From positions 1 to 41,082 of the forward strand of contig CAKZJX010000129.1 of NCBI GenBank assembly GCA_937120535.1: 41,082 nucleotides of DNA, given 5' to 3'. Made by a program: the position numbers and the translations under genes. Within the stretch, counting starts at the first letter, position 1. Each line of letters opens with the position of its first letter. Shown here in pieces: positions 8,946 to 17,120 of the stretch. Origin of the DNA: an uncultured Anaerolineae bacterium. GTDB lineage: Bacteria; Chloroflexota; Anaerolineae; Anaerolineales; Villigracilaceae. The notes under the pieces are model-generated. The model did no database searches. It was not told the DNA's origin and saw nothing but the letters and a program-made list of their open reading frames with translations.

Positions 8946-10760
8946 GTGGAAGCCCCTGTGATCCTCGACCTAGAAGTCCTGCTCCGCATCCCCGAAGTAG
9001 ACATTCACGGTGGTTACCATATTTCTCCCGACGGCCGCTACCTGGCCTTCTCCTGGAACAAGAGCGGCCTGTGGGAAATCTACGAACTCGACCTGACCAC
9101 CCTTTCCCAAGCCGAGACCCGAATCGTTCAGCGTTCCTCCGGGCCGGGGGGCAAATTTGTCCCGCGTTACTCGCCCGATGGGCGCTGCCTGGTCTGGGCC
9201 CTCGACCTGGATGGCAGTGAGCGCTTCCATCTTATCCTCTTCGAGCGAGAAACCGGCCAGCAGCGCAATCTGACCCCGGACGCGCCCTTCACCATCCAAC
9301 CTTCGTACTCCTGGTCGCCCGACAACCGTCGCCTCGCCTACCTCTGCGATGCCCACGACAACTTCGACCTCTACATACTTGACATGCACGAGCCGCAACC
9401 AAGCGACAAGCCGTTCTTCGAGACCGGCGGATCGGCTCATTTCGTGCGCTGGTCGCCCGATGGCCGTCACATCGCTGTGGTGGCCGAAAAGGAATGGCAG
9501 ACCGATGGCACCTTTATTGTGCCACTCGATGGCGGCCCAGCGCGGCGCATCGGCGGGGCTGAGGCCCTAGATGCCGCCCAGCCCGATTGGTCGCCAGATG
9601 GCCACAGCGTGGTCTTTTCCTCCCAGTCGGGGGAATGGGCCCAGATTGGCATCTATCGGCTAAGCGACGAGCACATTGAATGGCTCACCGCCGACCAGGG
9701 GAACAAGATCAACCCCGTCTGGTCGCCCGATGGGAGGCGCTTGGCCTGGGTGAACAATCACAGGGAAAGCGCTTGGGTGGAGATCCGCTCGTCGGACGGA
9801 AGCCGGCTGCGGGTGGAGCCAGAAGCGGGGTTCGCTCATCGTCCACGATTCACGCCAGATGGGCGCGCCCTGCTGTTCATCCACGAATCCCCACAGCATC
9901 CAGCCGGCCTCTGGATGTTTTCCCTAGACGATCATCGCTTGACCCGTTTGACCGACTCGCTCCCGCTGGAGTGGCGGTCGGTCCAATTCGTCCAGCCTCA
10001 GGCGATCAGCTATCCTTCGATGGATGGCACGCTGGTGCCGGCCGTGCTCTATGCGCCGCCGGGCGCCGGCCCAAATTCGCCGGCCGTGGTGGTGATCCAC
10101 GGCGGGCCGGCCTGGCACATCGGGCTCTATTGGAGCCCGCTCATCGCCCACATGACCTCGCGCGGATGGACGGTGATCGCACCCAACTACCGCGGTTCCA
10201 CCGGTTACGGCCAAGCCTGGATGAAGGCCAACCGCTATGAGATGGGACGGCTGGATACCGACGACTGCGCAGCGGCCGCCTTGTACCTGGTGCGCCAGGG
10301 GTTGGCCCATCCCAAGAAGATCGGGGTCACCGGACGTAGCCACGGCGGTTATCTGACCATGAGCTGCCTCACCCGCTACCCCGACTTATGGGCGGCCGGC
10401 TCGGCAGTGGTCCCCTTCCTCAACTGGTTTACTGGCCACGAAAACGTCCGACCCGATTTGCAGTATTGGGATATTCTGAACATGGGCGACCCGGTCACCC
10501 ATCGCGATTTGTGGTATGAACGCTCACCGTTCTTCTTCCTCGATCGGGTAAAAGCACCGGTGCAGTTCATCTGCGGGGAAAACGACACGCGTTGTCCGCC
10601 CGAAGAGTCGCTCGAGGCCGATCGGAAACTCCAAGCCTTGGGCATTCCCAGTGAACTCCATCTCTACCCGGGCGAAGGGCACGGATTCTTGAAGCTCGAG
10701 AACGTGATTGACTCGGAAAAGAAGTGTGTGGCGTTCCTGGCCCGTTTCTTAGAAGCCTGA
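8946..10760 (+). CDS. S9 family prolyl oligopeptidase-like serine peptidase
   Basis: 604 residues with no signal peptide visible, so probably cytoplasmic. The N-terminal ~340 residues are a beta-propeller with repeated WSPDG/YSPDG-type blades. The C-terminal alpha/beta-hydrolase has nucleophile Ser465 in GRSHGG, Asp547 in GENDTRCPP and His579 in GEGHGF, plus the oxyanion region HGGPAWH. Family members are acylaminoacyl peptidases, dipeptidyl peptidases and some esterases. The start is GTG at 8946, with GTG 8958 as an alternative. It lies inside the methyltransferase block, 61 bases after copy 2. It may release a methylated amino acid or free an ester-linked substrate, but that is inference. 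Confidence 0.88.
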   Translation: MEAPVILDLEVLLRIPEVDIHGGYHISPDGRYLAFSWNKSGLWEIYELDLTTLSQAETRIVQRSSGPGGKFVPRYSPDGRCLVWALDLDGSERFHLILFERETGQQRNLTPDAPFTIQPSYSWSPDNRRLAYLCDAHDNFDLYILDMHEPQPSDKPFFETGGSAHFVRWSPDGRHIAVVAEKEWQTDGTFIVPLDGGPARRIGGAEALDAAQPDWSPDGHSVVFSSQSGEWAQIGIYRLSDEHIEWLTADQGNKINPVWSPDGRRLAWVNNHRESAWVEIRSSDGSRLRVEPEAGFAHRPRFTPDGRALLFIHESPQHPAGLWMFSLDDHRLTRLTDSLPLEWRSVQFVQPQAISYPSMDGTLVPAVLYAPPGAGPNSPAVVVIHGGPAWHIGLYWSPLIAHMTSRGWTVIAPNYRGSTGYGQAWMKANRYEMGRLDTDDCAAAALYLVRQGLAHPKKIGVTGRSHGGYLTMSCLTRYPDLWAAGSAVVPFLNWFTGHENVRPDLQYWDILNMGDPVTHRDLWYERSPFFFLDRVKAPVQFICGENDTRCPPEESLEADRKLQALGIPSELHLYPGEGHGFLKLENVIDSEKKCVAFLARFLEA

Positions 10761-10787
10761 CCTCCGGAGCGTATCGCCCATGCTTCT

Positions 10788-10955
10788 CTCCCCCGCCTCG
10801 TTAGACGCCCTGCACCACGCGCACGCGAGAGCTAGATCGCATCCTGGAGACGGTCGGCAGGGAGCAGCTCGCCGGAAGAAGCAGTGCGCTTGCCGGCTGG
10901 CCTAGCCGCCAGCTGAAACCGCCTATCCCCACACACCGATGTTCTGGAGGGCAGT
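10788..10955 (+). other. Intergenic stretch with possible broken coding remnant
   Basis: The 195-base gap is the longest inside the + strand block. An ATG near 10780 begins a protein-like run (LLSPASLDALHHAH). After a one-base shift near 10826 a second protein-like run follows (ELDRILETVGREQLAG). Together they look like a decayed short gene, but I recognise no family. A strong GGAGG at 10946-10950 serves the next gene. Confidence 0.25.
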
Positions 10956-11837
10956 ATGCACACCGTTCTCAAAGGCAAAAGCAAAGACGTGATCATCGGC
11001 CCCGACAAACCGTTCGTGATCATTGGCGAGAAGATCAACCCAACCGGCAACAAGAAACTGGCTGCCGCCTTGACCGAAGGAAATTACCCACTAGCCCTGA
11101 CCTTGGCCCAACGCCAGATCGCCTGGGGGGCCGATGTCCTGGATGTCAACGTAGGAGTTCCCGACTTAGACGAAGTGACCGCCATCCGTTCCCTGGTGGC
11201 CCTGCTGGCCGAGCAGGTGGACCTGCCGCTGTGCATCGACTCGAACAGCCCACAGGTGCTGGAGGCCGGCCTCTCGGTGGCTCCTGGAAAACCCCTGGTC
11301 AATTCGGTCAGCGCCGAGGAGCGATCCCTGAACGCCATCCTCCCCATCGTCAAAGATCGAAACGCCGCTGTGATCGGCCTGACCATCTCTGAGAGCGGCA
11401 TCCCCAAGACAGCTGAGGAGCGCCTGGCCTTGGCTGAAAAAATCCTGGAACGCGCTGCGCAGAAAGGCATTCCAGCCGAAGATGTGATCATTGACCCCGT
11501 GGTGATGACCGTCGGTTCTGACAGCAAAGCGGCCCTGGTCACCCTGCAAACCATCGAATTGCTACGGCGCGAGTTCGGTGTGAACATCAGCCTAGGCGCC
11601 AGCAACGTCTCATTTGGCCTGCCCGACCGCCACACCGCCAACCAAGTGTTTCTGGCCATGGCCATCCAGGCCGGCGCTACCTGCGCCATCACCGACCCGA
11701 TCAAACTCGGTCAAACAGTGCGCGCCGCCGACCTGATGCTCGGCAAAGATGACTTCGCCATGCGCTACATCAAATACTTCCGCGCCGCCGAAAAGCGCCG
11801 TCAAGAAGAACAACTCGCTCAATCTGCAAAACCATGA
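10956..11837 (+). CDS. Methyltetrahydrofolate/corrinoid methyltransferase (pterin-binding, MtgA/AcsE-like)
   Basis: TIM-barrel pterin-binding enzyme of 293 residues, related to dihydropteroate synthase. Visible family motifs are IGEKINPTG near the N-terminus, DVLDVNVG, CIDSN, NSVS, IIDPVVMTVG and GASNVSFGLPDR. This set is typical of enzymes that move a methyl group between a corrinoid protein and tetrahydrofolate (AcsE, MtgA, MtrH-like). With the MttB enzymes and corrinoid protein upstream, the likely job is transfer from methyl-corrinoid to tetrahydrofolate, as in bacterial glycine betaine demethylation. GGAGG lies 5 bases before the ATG. The stop overlaps the next start as ATGA, tying it to the decarboxylase genes. 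Confidence 0.9.
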   Translation: MHTVLKGKSKDVIIGPDKPFVIIGEKINPTGNKKLAAALTEGNYPLALTLAQRQIAWGADVLDVNVGVPDLDEVTAIRSLVALLAEQVDLPLCIDSNSPQVLEAGLSVAPGKPLVNSVSAEERSLNAILPIVKDRNAAVIGLTISESGIPKTAEERLALAEKILERAAQKGIPAEDVIIDPVVMTVGSDSKAALVTLQTIELLRREFGVNISLGASNVSFGLPDRHTANQVFLAMAIQAGATCAITDPIKLGQTVRAADLMLGKDDFAMRYIKYFRAAEKRRQEEQLAQSAKP

Positions 11838-12160
11838 CCTCCAACCTCCCGTTCGTCTTGCAAATCACCCTGGTCGGCATGGGATTGGTGTTTGCTATCT
11901 TGGGCCTGCTGGCCTTGGGCATTGCCCTGCTGACCCGCTTGGTCCCCGAACGGCCAGCCCGCACGCCACCTCCCTCCCCCATCCAGCAAGAGCAGGCGCG
12001 TGCGGCGGCCATTGCCGTTGCCCTAGCGCTGGCTAGCCAGGCCCGGTCCACGGCGCGGCCGATCATCCCCCCAGAGCTAACCATCGTCGACGCCTGGCAG
12101 CTGGGCATGCGCACCCGCCAAATGACTCAGAAAGGCAACATGGGACGCCGACGAGAATAA
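11834..12160 (+). CDS. Na+-translocating decarboxylase gamma/delta (OadG/MmdD-like) subunit
   Basis: A 108-residue protein with one N-terminal membrane helix (about 7-35, LQITLVGMGLVFAILGLLAL) and an Ala/Arg/Pro-rich cytoplasmic tail, the architecture of OadG and MmdD. These subunits hold the carboxyltransferase and biotin carrier against the beta subunit. Sequence conservation in the family is low, so the call leans on position: the gene precedes biotin carrier and beta-subunit genes in the order known from methylmalonyl-CoA decarboxylase (delta, gamma, beta). Its start overlaps the pterin enzyme stop by 4 bases. Confidence 0.75.
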   Translation: MTSNLPFVLQITLVGMGLVFAILGLLALGIALLTRLVPERPARTPPPSPIQQEQARAAAIAVALALASQARSTARPIIPPELTIVDAWQLGMRTRQMTQKGNMGRRRE

Positions 12161-12178
12161 CTTCAACGCGAGAGACAT

Positions 12179-12577
12179 ATGCATTACCGCATTCGCATTA
12201 AAGACAAAACCTACGATGTTGTCATTGAAGATCTCAACGCCCGACCGATCCGAGTCCTTGTGGACGGAGAACCCTTTGAAGTGATGCCCGAACCGGGTCA
12301 GGACACGGCTGCGGCTCCCCATCCCCCTGCTGTCGGCCTCGGCATCAGAGGCAGCGAGAGCGAAGATCCGATCCTGCTGGCGCCGCTGCCCGGCACCGTT
12401 ACCGAGATCCTCGTCCATCCAGGGGACAGGGTAGAAAGCGGACAGCCGATCCTGATCATCGAGGCCATGAAGATGAAGAACTACCTGCGCGCCCCGCGCG
12501 CCGGCCAGATTGCCGCCATCTTGGTCCAGCCAGGACAAACCGTCAACCACAAGCAGCCCCTTCTGGAGTTTGCATGA
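12179..12577 (+). CDS. Biotin carboxyl carrier subunit of a decarboxylase
   Basis: 132 residues. The C-terminal ~75 residues form a biotinyl domain with the attachment motif EAMKMK, biotinyl lysine at Lys98, in the context LIIEAMKMKNYLRAPRAG. The N-terminal ~60 residues are a small beta-rich segment found in OadA/MmdC-type carriers, followed by a linker. The protein would carry CO2 from a carboxyltransferase to the membrane beta subunit. The stop overlaps the beta-subunit start as ATGA. A biotin ligase and the carboxyltransferase must be encoded elsewhere. Confidence 0.88.
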   Translation: MHYRIRIKDKTYDVVIEDLNARPIRVLVDGEPFEVMPEPGQDTAAAPHPPAVGLGIRGSESEDPILLAPLPGTVTEILVHPGDRVESGQPILIIEAMKMKNYLRAPRAGQIAAILVQPGQTVNHKQPLLEFA

Positions 12578-13710
12578 ACCTGTCCGATCTTCTGGCCAAC
12601 CTGTTCGGCGAGCTGACCTTCACTTGGGCCAACGCCGTCATGCTGCTCGTCGGCGGCATCTTAATTTACCTGGCCATAGCAAAAGAATACGAGCCCGTCT
12701 TACTGCTGCCGATCGGTTTCGGCTGCATCCTGGCCAACCTGGGAATGTCGGTCTACGCTCCGGAGAGCTTCCTGGGCGTGATCTATCGCGCTGGCATCGA
12801 AACCGATCTCTTCCCCTTGCTGATCTTCATCGGCGTTGGCGCCATGATCGACTTTCGCCCCCTGCTGGCCCAACCCCACCTGGCCTTGCTCGGAGCGGCC
12901 GGCCAATTCGGCATCTTCGGAACCTTGCTCTTGGCGACTGCCCTGGGATTTCCGTTGAACGAGGCCGCCTCGATCGGCGTGATCGGAGCGATCGACGGCC
13001 CCACCGCCATCTACGTGACCGCCAAACTAGCCCCGCATCTTCTCGGACCGGTAGCGGTCGCGGCCTACTCGTACATGAGTCTCATCCCGATCATTCAACC
13101 CCCAATCATGCGCCTGCTCACCACGCACCGCGAACGCCGCCTCCGCATGGACTACGCCCCGCGACCGGTCTCACGCACCACAGCCCTCCTCTTCCCCATC
13201 CTGATCACCATCCTAGTTAGCCTGATTGCGCCGGCCGCGGCCCCTCTGATCGCTGCCCTGATGCTGGGCAACCTGCTGCGCGAGGCCGGGGTGGTCGAGC
13301 GTCTCTCCAAGACCGCCCAAAACGAACTGATCAACATCGCCACCCTGTTCCTCGGCCTGACGATCGGCGCTACCATGACCGCCGAGAAGTTCGTATACGA
13401 CCCTGCCACGGGCTTCCAATGGCAAACCTTGCTGGTGCTGATGCTCGGCCTGCTCGCCTTTGTGGTGGACACGGTAGCCGGCCTGCTGTTCGGCAAACTG
13501 ATGGGATGGGTCACCGGTGGCAAGATCAATCCCCTGATCGGCGCCTGTGGCATTTCGGCCTTCCCGATAGCCGGTCGGCTCTCGGCGCGTGTCGCCCTCG
13601 AAGAAGACCCTGACAACTATCTCCTCATGCACGCCATGGGATCGAACACGGCCGGCCAACTGGGGAGCGTGATCGCCGGCGGCATCCTGCTAGCAATGGT
13701 CTTGGCGTGA
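12574..13710 (+). CDS. oadB: Na+-translocating decarboxylase beta subunit
   Basis: Polytopic membrane protein of 378 residues that decarboxylates carboxybiotin and pumps Na+ (OadB/MmdB/GcdB family). The key conserved region GAIDGPTAIYVTAKLAP carries Asp141, matching the essential Asp of the family. The C-terminal Na+-site region MGSNTAGQLGSVIAGG carries Asn358. About nine hydrophobic helices are visible, and the length is normal. It closes the + strand block; a hairpin at 13751-13772 follows. The alpha subunit that would define the substrate (oxaloacetate, methylmalonyl-CoA, glutaconyl-CoA) is missing from the window. Confidence 0.92.
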   Translation: MNLSDLLANLFGELTFTWANAVMLLVGGILIYLAIAKEYEPVLLLPIGFGCILANLGMSVYAPESFLGVIYRAGIETDLFPLLIFIGVGAMIDFRPLLAQPHLALLGAAGQFGIFGTLLLATALGFPLNEAASIGVIGAIDGPTAIYVTAKLAPHLLGPVAVAAYSYMSLIPIIQPPIMRLLTTHRERRLRMDYAPRPVSRTTALLFPILITILVSLIAPAAAPLIAALMLGNLLREAGVVERLSKTAQNELINIATLFLGLTIGATMTAEKFVYDPATGFQWQTLLVLMLGLLAFVVDTVAGLLFGKLMGWVTGGKINPLIGACGISAFPIAGRLSARVALEEDPDNYLLMHAMGSNTAGQLGSVIAGGILLAMVLA

Positions 13711-13750
13711 TCCGGGCCGATCCGTCCCTCAAGCAGCACAAGCAAACTGC

Positions 13751-13772
13751 GGCGTTCCTGGTAGGGAACGCC
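13751..13772. terminator. Hairpin between convergent genes
   Basis: GGCGTTCC (13751-13758) and GGAACGCC (13765-13772) form a perfect 8-bp stem with a 6-base loop. A second weaker stem (GCAAG/CTTGC) follows at about 13786-13801. Neither has a T run, so this may be a bidirectional transcription barrier rather than a classical terminator. Confidence 0.4.
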
Positions 13773-13807
13773 ACAGAGCTCCAGAGCAAGGCTTCTGCTT
13801 GCCTCAG

Positions 13808-14875
13808 CTAGCGAGCCTGATCCCAAATTGCCGTGGTGAACGCCCTGTTGACATCCACCTCAGCCGGCAGGGCTTGATATTGCGCCAACATCGCTGCCAG
13901 CGCCTGCCACTGCTCGGCGCTCTGCCAGCCAAAGCCATATGCGCTTTGGGCATCCTGCAGCTCAGTCTGCAGCATGTAGCGCATGTGATCGGGGTCGGTC
14001 TCGGGGCCGGCATATTTCAGAACGATCTCGACCGCCTGGTCAGGATGCGCCTGGGCATACTCGATACCTTGCAGCGCCGCACGCAAGAAGCGGGAGAGAA
14101 GCTCGGGCTGTTCGGCCAAGTAGCGCTCGCTGGTCACATAGGTCAAGCCCAAGGTCGGCACGCCATAGTCAGCTGCATCCCACAACACCAATTCATGTCC
14201 CCAACGGCGCAACAGGTACGGCTCATTGGATTTGAAGAGCGGATACACATCCACCTGCTTCTCCGAGAGCACGCGCGGGTCAAATCCTACGTTGACAAGG
14301 TTGACTTTGTTCACATCAGCGCCGGCCGCGTTAAGCAGGGCGAACAGATCAGGTGGGGGCGTGCCTTTATAGCCCACGATCTTGCCTTCCCAATCTTTGG
14401 GGGTTTTCAATCCCGATTCTTTGAGGGCGGCAAACGCTTGCTGACCACGCTGGCCGATCAAGGCGATGGCCACTACCGGCAAGCCTGGATCGGCGCGGCG
14501 TTGAAGCACGGTCGCAGCGTCCATCGTTGTCACCTGCACAGTTCCGGCTACCAGCAGTTGCACATGCTCTCCACGACCTGGAGAATGTTCAATGGTCACA
14601 TCCAAGCCCTGTTCGGCAAAAAACCCTTTCTCTTTCGCTACATAGGCACCGACGAAAGGCAGATTGGCCTGGGGTTTATAGCCGGCCATAAAGGTCAGCG
14701 CGATCAAGGGTTGGGCGGTAGGAGGTTCTGATGTTGTCGTGGCTTGTGCTTGGGTCGGGTTCTCTGTGCCAAGCGTTTCTGCGGTCGGGGCCGGCGAAAC
14801 GATCGGCGCTTGAGGTTGACAGGCGCTCAATGTCAAGAGCAAGGCGATCAGCATTGAGAACACGATGGTTCGCAT
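13808..14875 (-). CDS. ABC transporter substrate-binding lipoprotein (NMT1/SsuA-like)
   Basis: About 355 residues from ATG 14875. A lipoprotein signal ends with the lipobox LTLSAC, lipidated Cys19, then a Pro/Thr-rich linker. The mature part reads as the NMT1/ThiY/SsuA fold (YVAKEKGFFAEQGLDVTIEH near the N-terminus; IVGYKGTPPPDLFALL and LLSRFLRAALQGIEYAQAHP later). Such proteins deliver pyrimidine precursors, sulfonates, nitrate or other small organics. The longer frame to 14929 would overlap the permease end and add 18 residues before the signal, so I reject it. It is the last gene of a three-gene unit after the regulator and permease. Confidence 0.87.
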   Translation of the reverse strand: MRTIVFSMLIALLLTLSACQPQAPIVSPAPTAETLGTENPTQAQATTTSEPPTAQPLIALTFMAGYKPQANLPFVGAYVAKEKGFFAEQGLDVTIEHSPGRGEHVQLLVAGTVQVTTMDAATVLQRRADPGLPVVAIALIGQRGQQAFAALKESGLKTPKDWEGKIVGYKGTPPPDLFALLNAAGADVNKVNLVNVGFDPRVLSEKQVDVYPLFKSNEPYLLRRWGHELVLWDAADYGVPTLGLTYVTSERYLAEQPELLSRFLRAALQGIEYAQAHPDQAVEIVLKYAGPETDPDHMRYMLQTELQDAQSAYGFGWQSAEQWQALAAMLAQYQALPAEVDVNRAFTTAIWDQAR

Positions 14876-14916
14876 AGTTGGTAAGACTCTCCTTTCTTGA
14901 GATCGATCCTGAAAGA

Positions 14917-15666
14917 TTATCCGTTCCAACGCAGGACTTTTTTCTCCAGCCAGACAATACCAGTGTAGGCGCCCATGCCGGAAAGCGAGAGCAAAAAAAT
15001 GGCGGCAAACATCGGCGGCAGGTTAAGGTTACTATAGGCCAACCACATGATCCGCCCCAGCCCGCCAGAGGCGCCGGTCCACTCGGCAATCACCGCCCCG
15101 ACTAGCGAAAGCGGCGCGGTCACCCGCAGCGCTGCAAAGAAATACGGCAACGCTAGCCAGAGACGCAGATGGATGAGGATCTGCCAGGTAGTGGCCCGGT
15201 ATACCCGCATCAGGTCCAGCAGGTCGCGTTCCACGCTCTGCAAACCGACCAAGACGTTCACCAAAGTCGGAAAGAAGGTGAGCAAAGCGGTGATGATCAC
15301 CTTGGGCAACACCCCAAACCCCAGCCAGATGGTGAGCAGAGGCGCAATGGCCGCCAGCGGTGTGGATTTGATCAGGATGGCTAAGGTCATCACTCCTCGT
15401 TCCAGGTCGGGATTCAGGCTGACTAAGATGGCGATGATCACTCCGATCAACCCACCGACCATCAAGCCGGCCAAGGCTTCGCCCAGGGTGACCATCAGCG
15501 CTTCGACGAAGTAGGCCGGCCGCTCCAGCAGAGTGTTCACCACGCGACTAGGAGCCGGCAACAGGTAGACCGGAACACCATACCAACGCACCCAACCTTC
15601 CCACAGGACAAAGACAGCAGCGATTAGCAGCAAGGCGAGAGCCAACGAGCGGTTCAGCAAGCTCAT
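14917..15666 (-). CDS. ABC transporter permease (SsuC/TauC-like)
   Basis: About 249 residues from ATG 15666, which lies 11 bases beyond the regulator stop and has a GAGG site before it; the longer frame would run into the regulator gene. Six hydrophobic helices are visible. The cytoplasmic coupling region ([20 protein letters not shown]) precedes the conserved stretch [21 protein letters not shown]. The protein belongs to the BPD_transp_1 family next to NMT1-type binding proteins. No ATPase gene lies before or after, so the transporter must borrow one encoded elsewhere, or the locus has lost it. The last codons contain a CAGGACTTTTT match to the regulator's operator. Confidence 0.87.
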   Translation of the reverse strand: MSLLNRSLALALLLIAAVFVLWEGWVRWYGVPVYLLPAPSRVVNTLLERPAYFVEALMVTLGEALAGLMVGGLIGVIIAILVSLNPDLERGVMTLAILIKSTPLAAIAPLLTIWLGFGVLPKVIITALLTFFPTLVNVLVGLQSVERDLLDLMRVYRATTWQILIHLRLWLALPYFFAALRVTAPLSLVGAVIAEWTGASGGLGRIMWLAYSNLNLPPMFAAIFLLSLSGMGAYTGIVWLEKKVLRWNG

Positions 15667-15677
15667 TCGACAGGACC

Positions 15678-16784
15678 TCACGCCAACCCTTGCCAGGCGG
15701 TCAAGGTATCGGGCGTAATGCGAAAGGCGCGCCACTCAGTTGTCGGCAAAGGACTGCTCTGACCTAGATAGCGCCGGCGCAACCGATGGAGCAGGCCGTT
15801 AAGCTCCCCAGGCAGTTCCGCGCTTTCCAGCGGAATGGCCCGCCCGCGAGCCAAGACGCGCCGCAAAGGCGGCCAAGGCTCATCTACGGTCAACGAGACC
15901 AACGGGTTGGCCAACACATATCCCGCCCATAGTGATCCCTGCCAAGCAGCTAGGTAGAAATACCGCCCATCCCACTCCTGCCAGACGGGAACCACATGGG
16001 GCGAGCCATCAGGGCGCACACAAGCCAGGCGCGCGATCCACGGGCCGGCCAGAAACGCAGCGATCTCCTCGGCGCTCAACGCTTTGCGAACGATCGGCGC
16101 CTCTGGCGATGGACCTTGCCAGGGACGATAGCGCATGGCGCCCAGACGATACGAAAGCCGCGCTGCCATCTCGCGCAGCGGCGGCAGAAAGCGTTCCACG
16201 TCCTGATCGCGCCATCGAAAGGCCGGCGCACTGAGCAAGAGCGCTGCTGAGGGAGTCCGTCCATCGCGGCAGATAGGCAACGCCAGGTCTACGCTGTCGT
16301 CAGATTGAACCAGGGCATACCCCTGGCAGAGGACCGCTTCAGACGGAGCAGTCAGCAACACCTGGCCAGCGGCGCTCTCTGCGCCGAACGGCCGGCCCGG
16401 CGCAAACACCACTCGCACCTGTGATGTCCCCTCCACCTGGGCAGACAACACACCCCCCGAAGCCGTCGGCACCACCAAAGCCAACGTCTCGGCTAGGTTC
16501 AACGCTGAGGCTTCTTGATAGAACGCCGTTTCCAAGCTGGGTATCGACATTCTACCTGCGCGCCAAGCTAGCAGGCGAGGGCCGGCCCGGTACCGCCCGC
16601 GCTTCTCCGCCTGCTCCACATATCCCAACGCCTTTAGCGTATTGAGCAGCACAAACAGCGAGCTCCGTGAGATGTCCACTCGAGCGAGCAACTCAGGCAG
16701 CTCCGCCCCCTGAGGATGCTCGAGGAGGATCTCAAGCAAAAGCAGAGCACGCTCTACAGAAGGATTGCCGGCTTCCGAAGACAT
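15678..16784 (-). CDS. IclR-type regulator fused to a pyridoxamine-phosphate-oxidase-like domain
   Basis: 368 residues in three parts. Residues 5-75 are an IclR winged helix ([40 protein letters not shown]). Residues 90-215 resemble a shortened IclR effector domain. Residues 234-365 form a split-barrel flavin-binding-like domain ([20 protein letters not shown], then [19 protein letters not shown]). Split-barrel proteins bind FMN, F420 or haem, so the regulator may sense a cofactor, redox state or pyridoxal-type ligand. It heads an operon with the ABC permease and binding protein. Its promoter overlaps a large inverted repeat, so it very likely regulates itself and the transporter. Confidence 0.8.
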   Translation of the reverse strand: MSSEAGNPSVERALLLLEILLEHPQGAELPELLARVDISRSSLFVLLNTLKALGYVEQAEKRGRYRAGPRLLAWRAGRMSIPSLETAFYQEASALNLAETLALVVPTASGGVLSAQVEGTSQVRVVFAPGRPFGAESAAGQVLLTAPSEAVLCQGYALVQSDDSVDLALPICRDGRTPSAALLLSAPAFRWRDQDVERFLPPLREMAARLSYRLGAMRYRPWQGPSPEAPIVRKALSAEEIAAFLAGPWIARLACVRPDGSPHVVPVWQEWDGRYFYLAAWQGSLWAGYVLANPLVSLTVDEPWPPLRRVLARGRAIPLESAELPGELNGLLHRLRRRYLGQSSPLPTTEWRAFRITPDTLTAWQGLA

Positions 16785-16830
16785 AAAAAGTCCTGCATAC
16801 TGAATTTAAGTCTAGTATACAGGACTTTTT
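16785..16830 (-). promoter_or_regulatory. Operator: 17-bp inverted repeat
   Basis: Outer arms AAAAAGTCCTG (16785-16795) and CAGGACTTTTT (16820-16830) are exact inverses. After one mismatched base, inner arms ATACT (16797-16801) and AGTAT (16814-16818) continue the dyad around a 12-base centre. The repeat ends directly before the regulator ATG at 16784. The right arm exactly fills most of the promoter spacer and the inner right arm covers the -10 box, the expected layout for an autorepressor. Confidence 0.8.
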
Positions 16831-16842
16831 GCCTATTGTCAA
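16814..16842 (-). promoter_or_regulatory. Sigma-70 promoter of the IclR-ABC operon
   Basis: On the minus strand a perfect TTGACA (16842-16837) and TATACT (16819-16814) are 17 bases apart. Transcription should begin near 16807, leaving about 22 bases before the ATG. Those bases include the second operator arm, whose AGGA could serve as ribosome site. Confidence 0.82.
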
Positions 16843-17120
16843 GGTGGGGCGGGGCGAGGGTGTTCGAAAACACTCAGCTCGAGCGGCAAGCGCAGTCGAA
16901 GATACAATAACGGTGGGAACGCCGAAGAAGCCATGTACCCGCGGCGAGTGCAACACCATTGTCATGACGTGCGTGGCACCGGCAGTTTGCAGCAGATCGG
17001 CAATCAGGCACGCCGCTTGGAACTTCCTCAAAAGAAACGCATTTCACTGGATCAAGACGTTGGTTGTTCTTGGGCGTATCTCCCCTTATCAATTCAACCA
17101 ATTTTTTTTAGGACCAACGC
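16843..17120. other. Intergenic region without recognisable gene
   Basis: The region lies between the IclR promoter and the 3' end of the deacetylase gene. I see only a small hairpin near 16859-16873 (GTGTT/AACAC) and a run of eight or nine T near 17102-17109. No reading frame here has family features. Confidence 0.5.

Noticed and set aside
16859-17120. Non-coding RNA between the IclR promoter and the deacetylase
   Set aside because: Only a small hairpin and a T run are visible, without a matching promoter.
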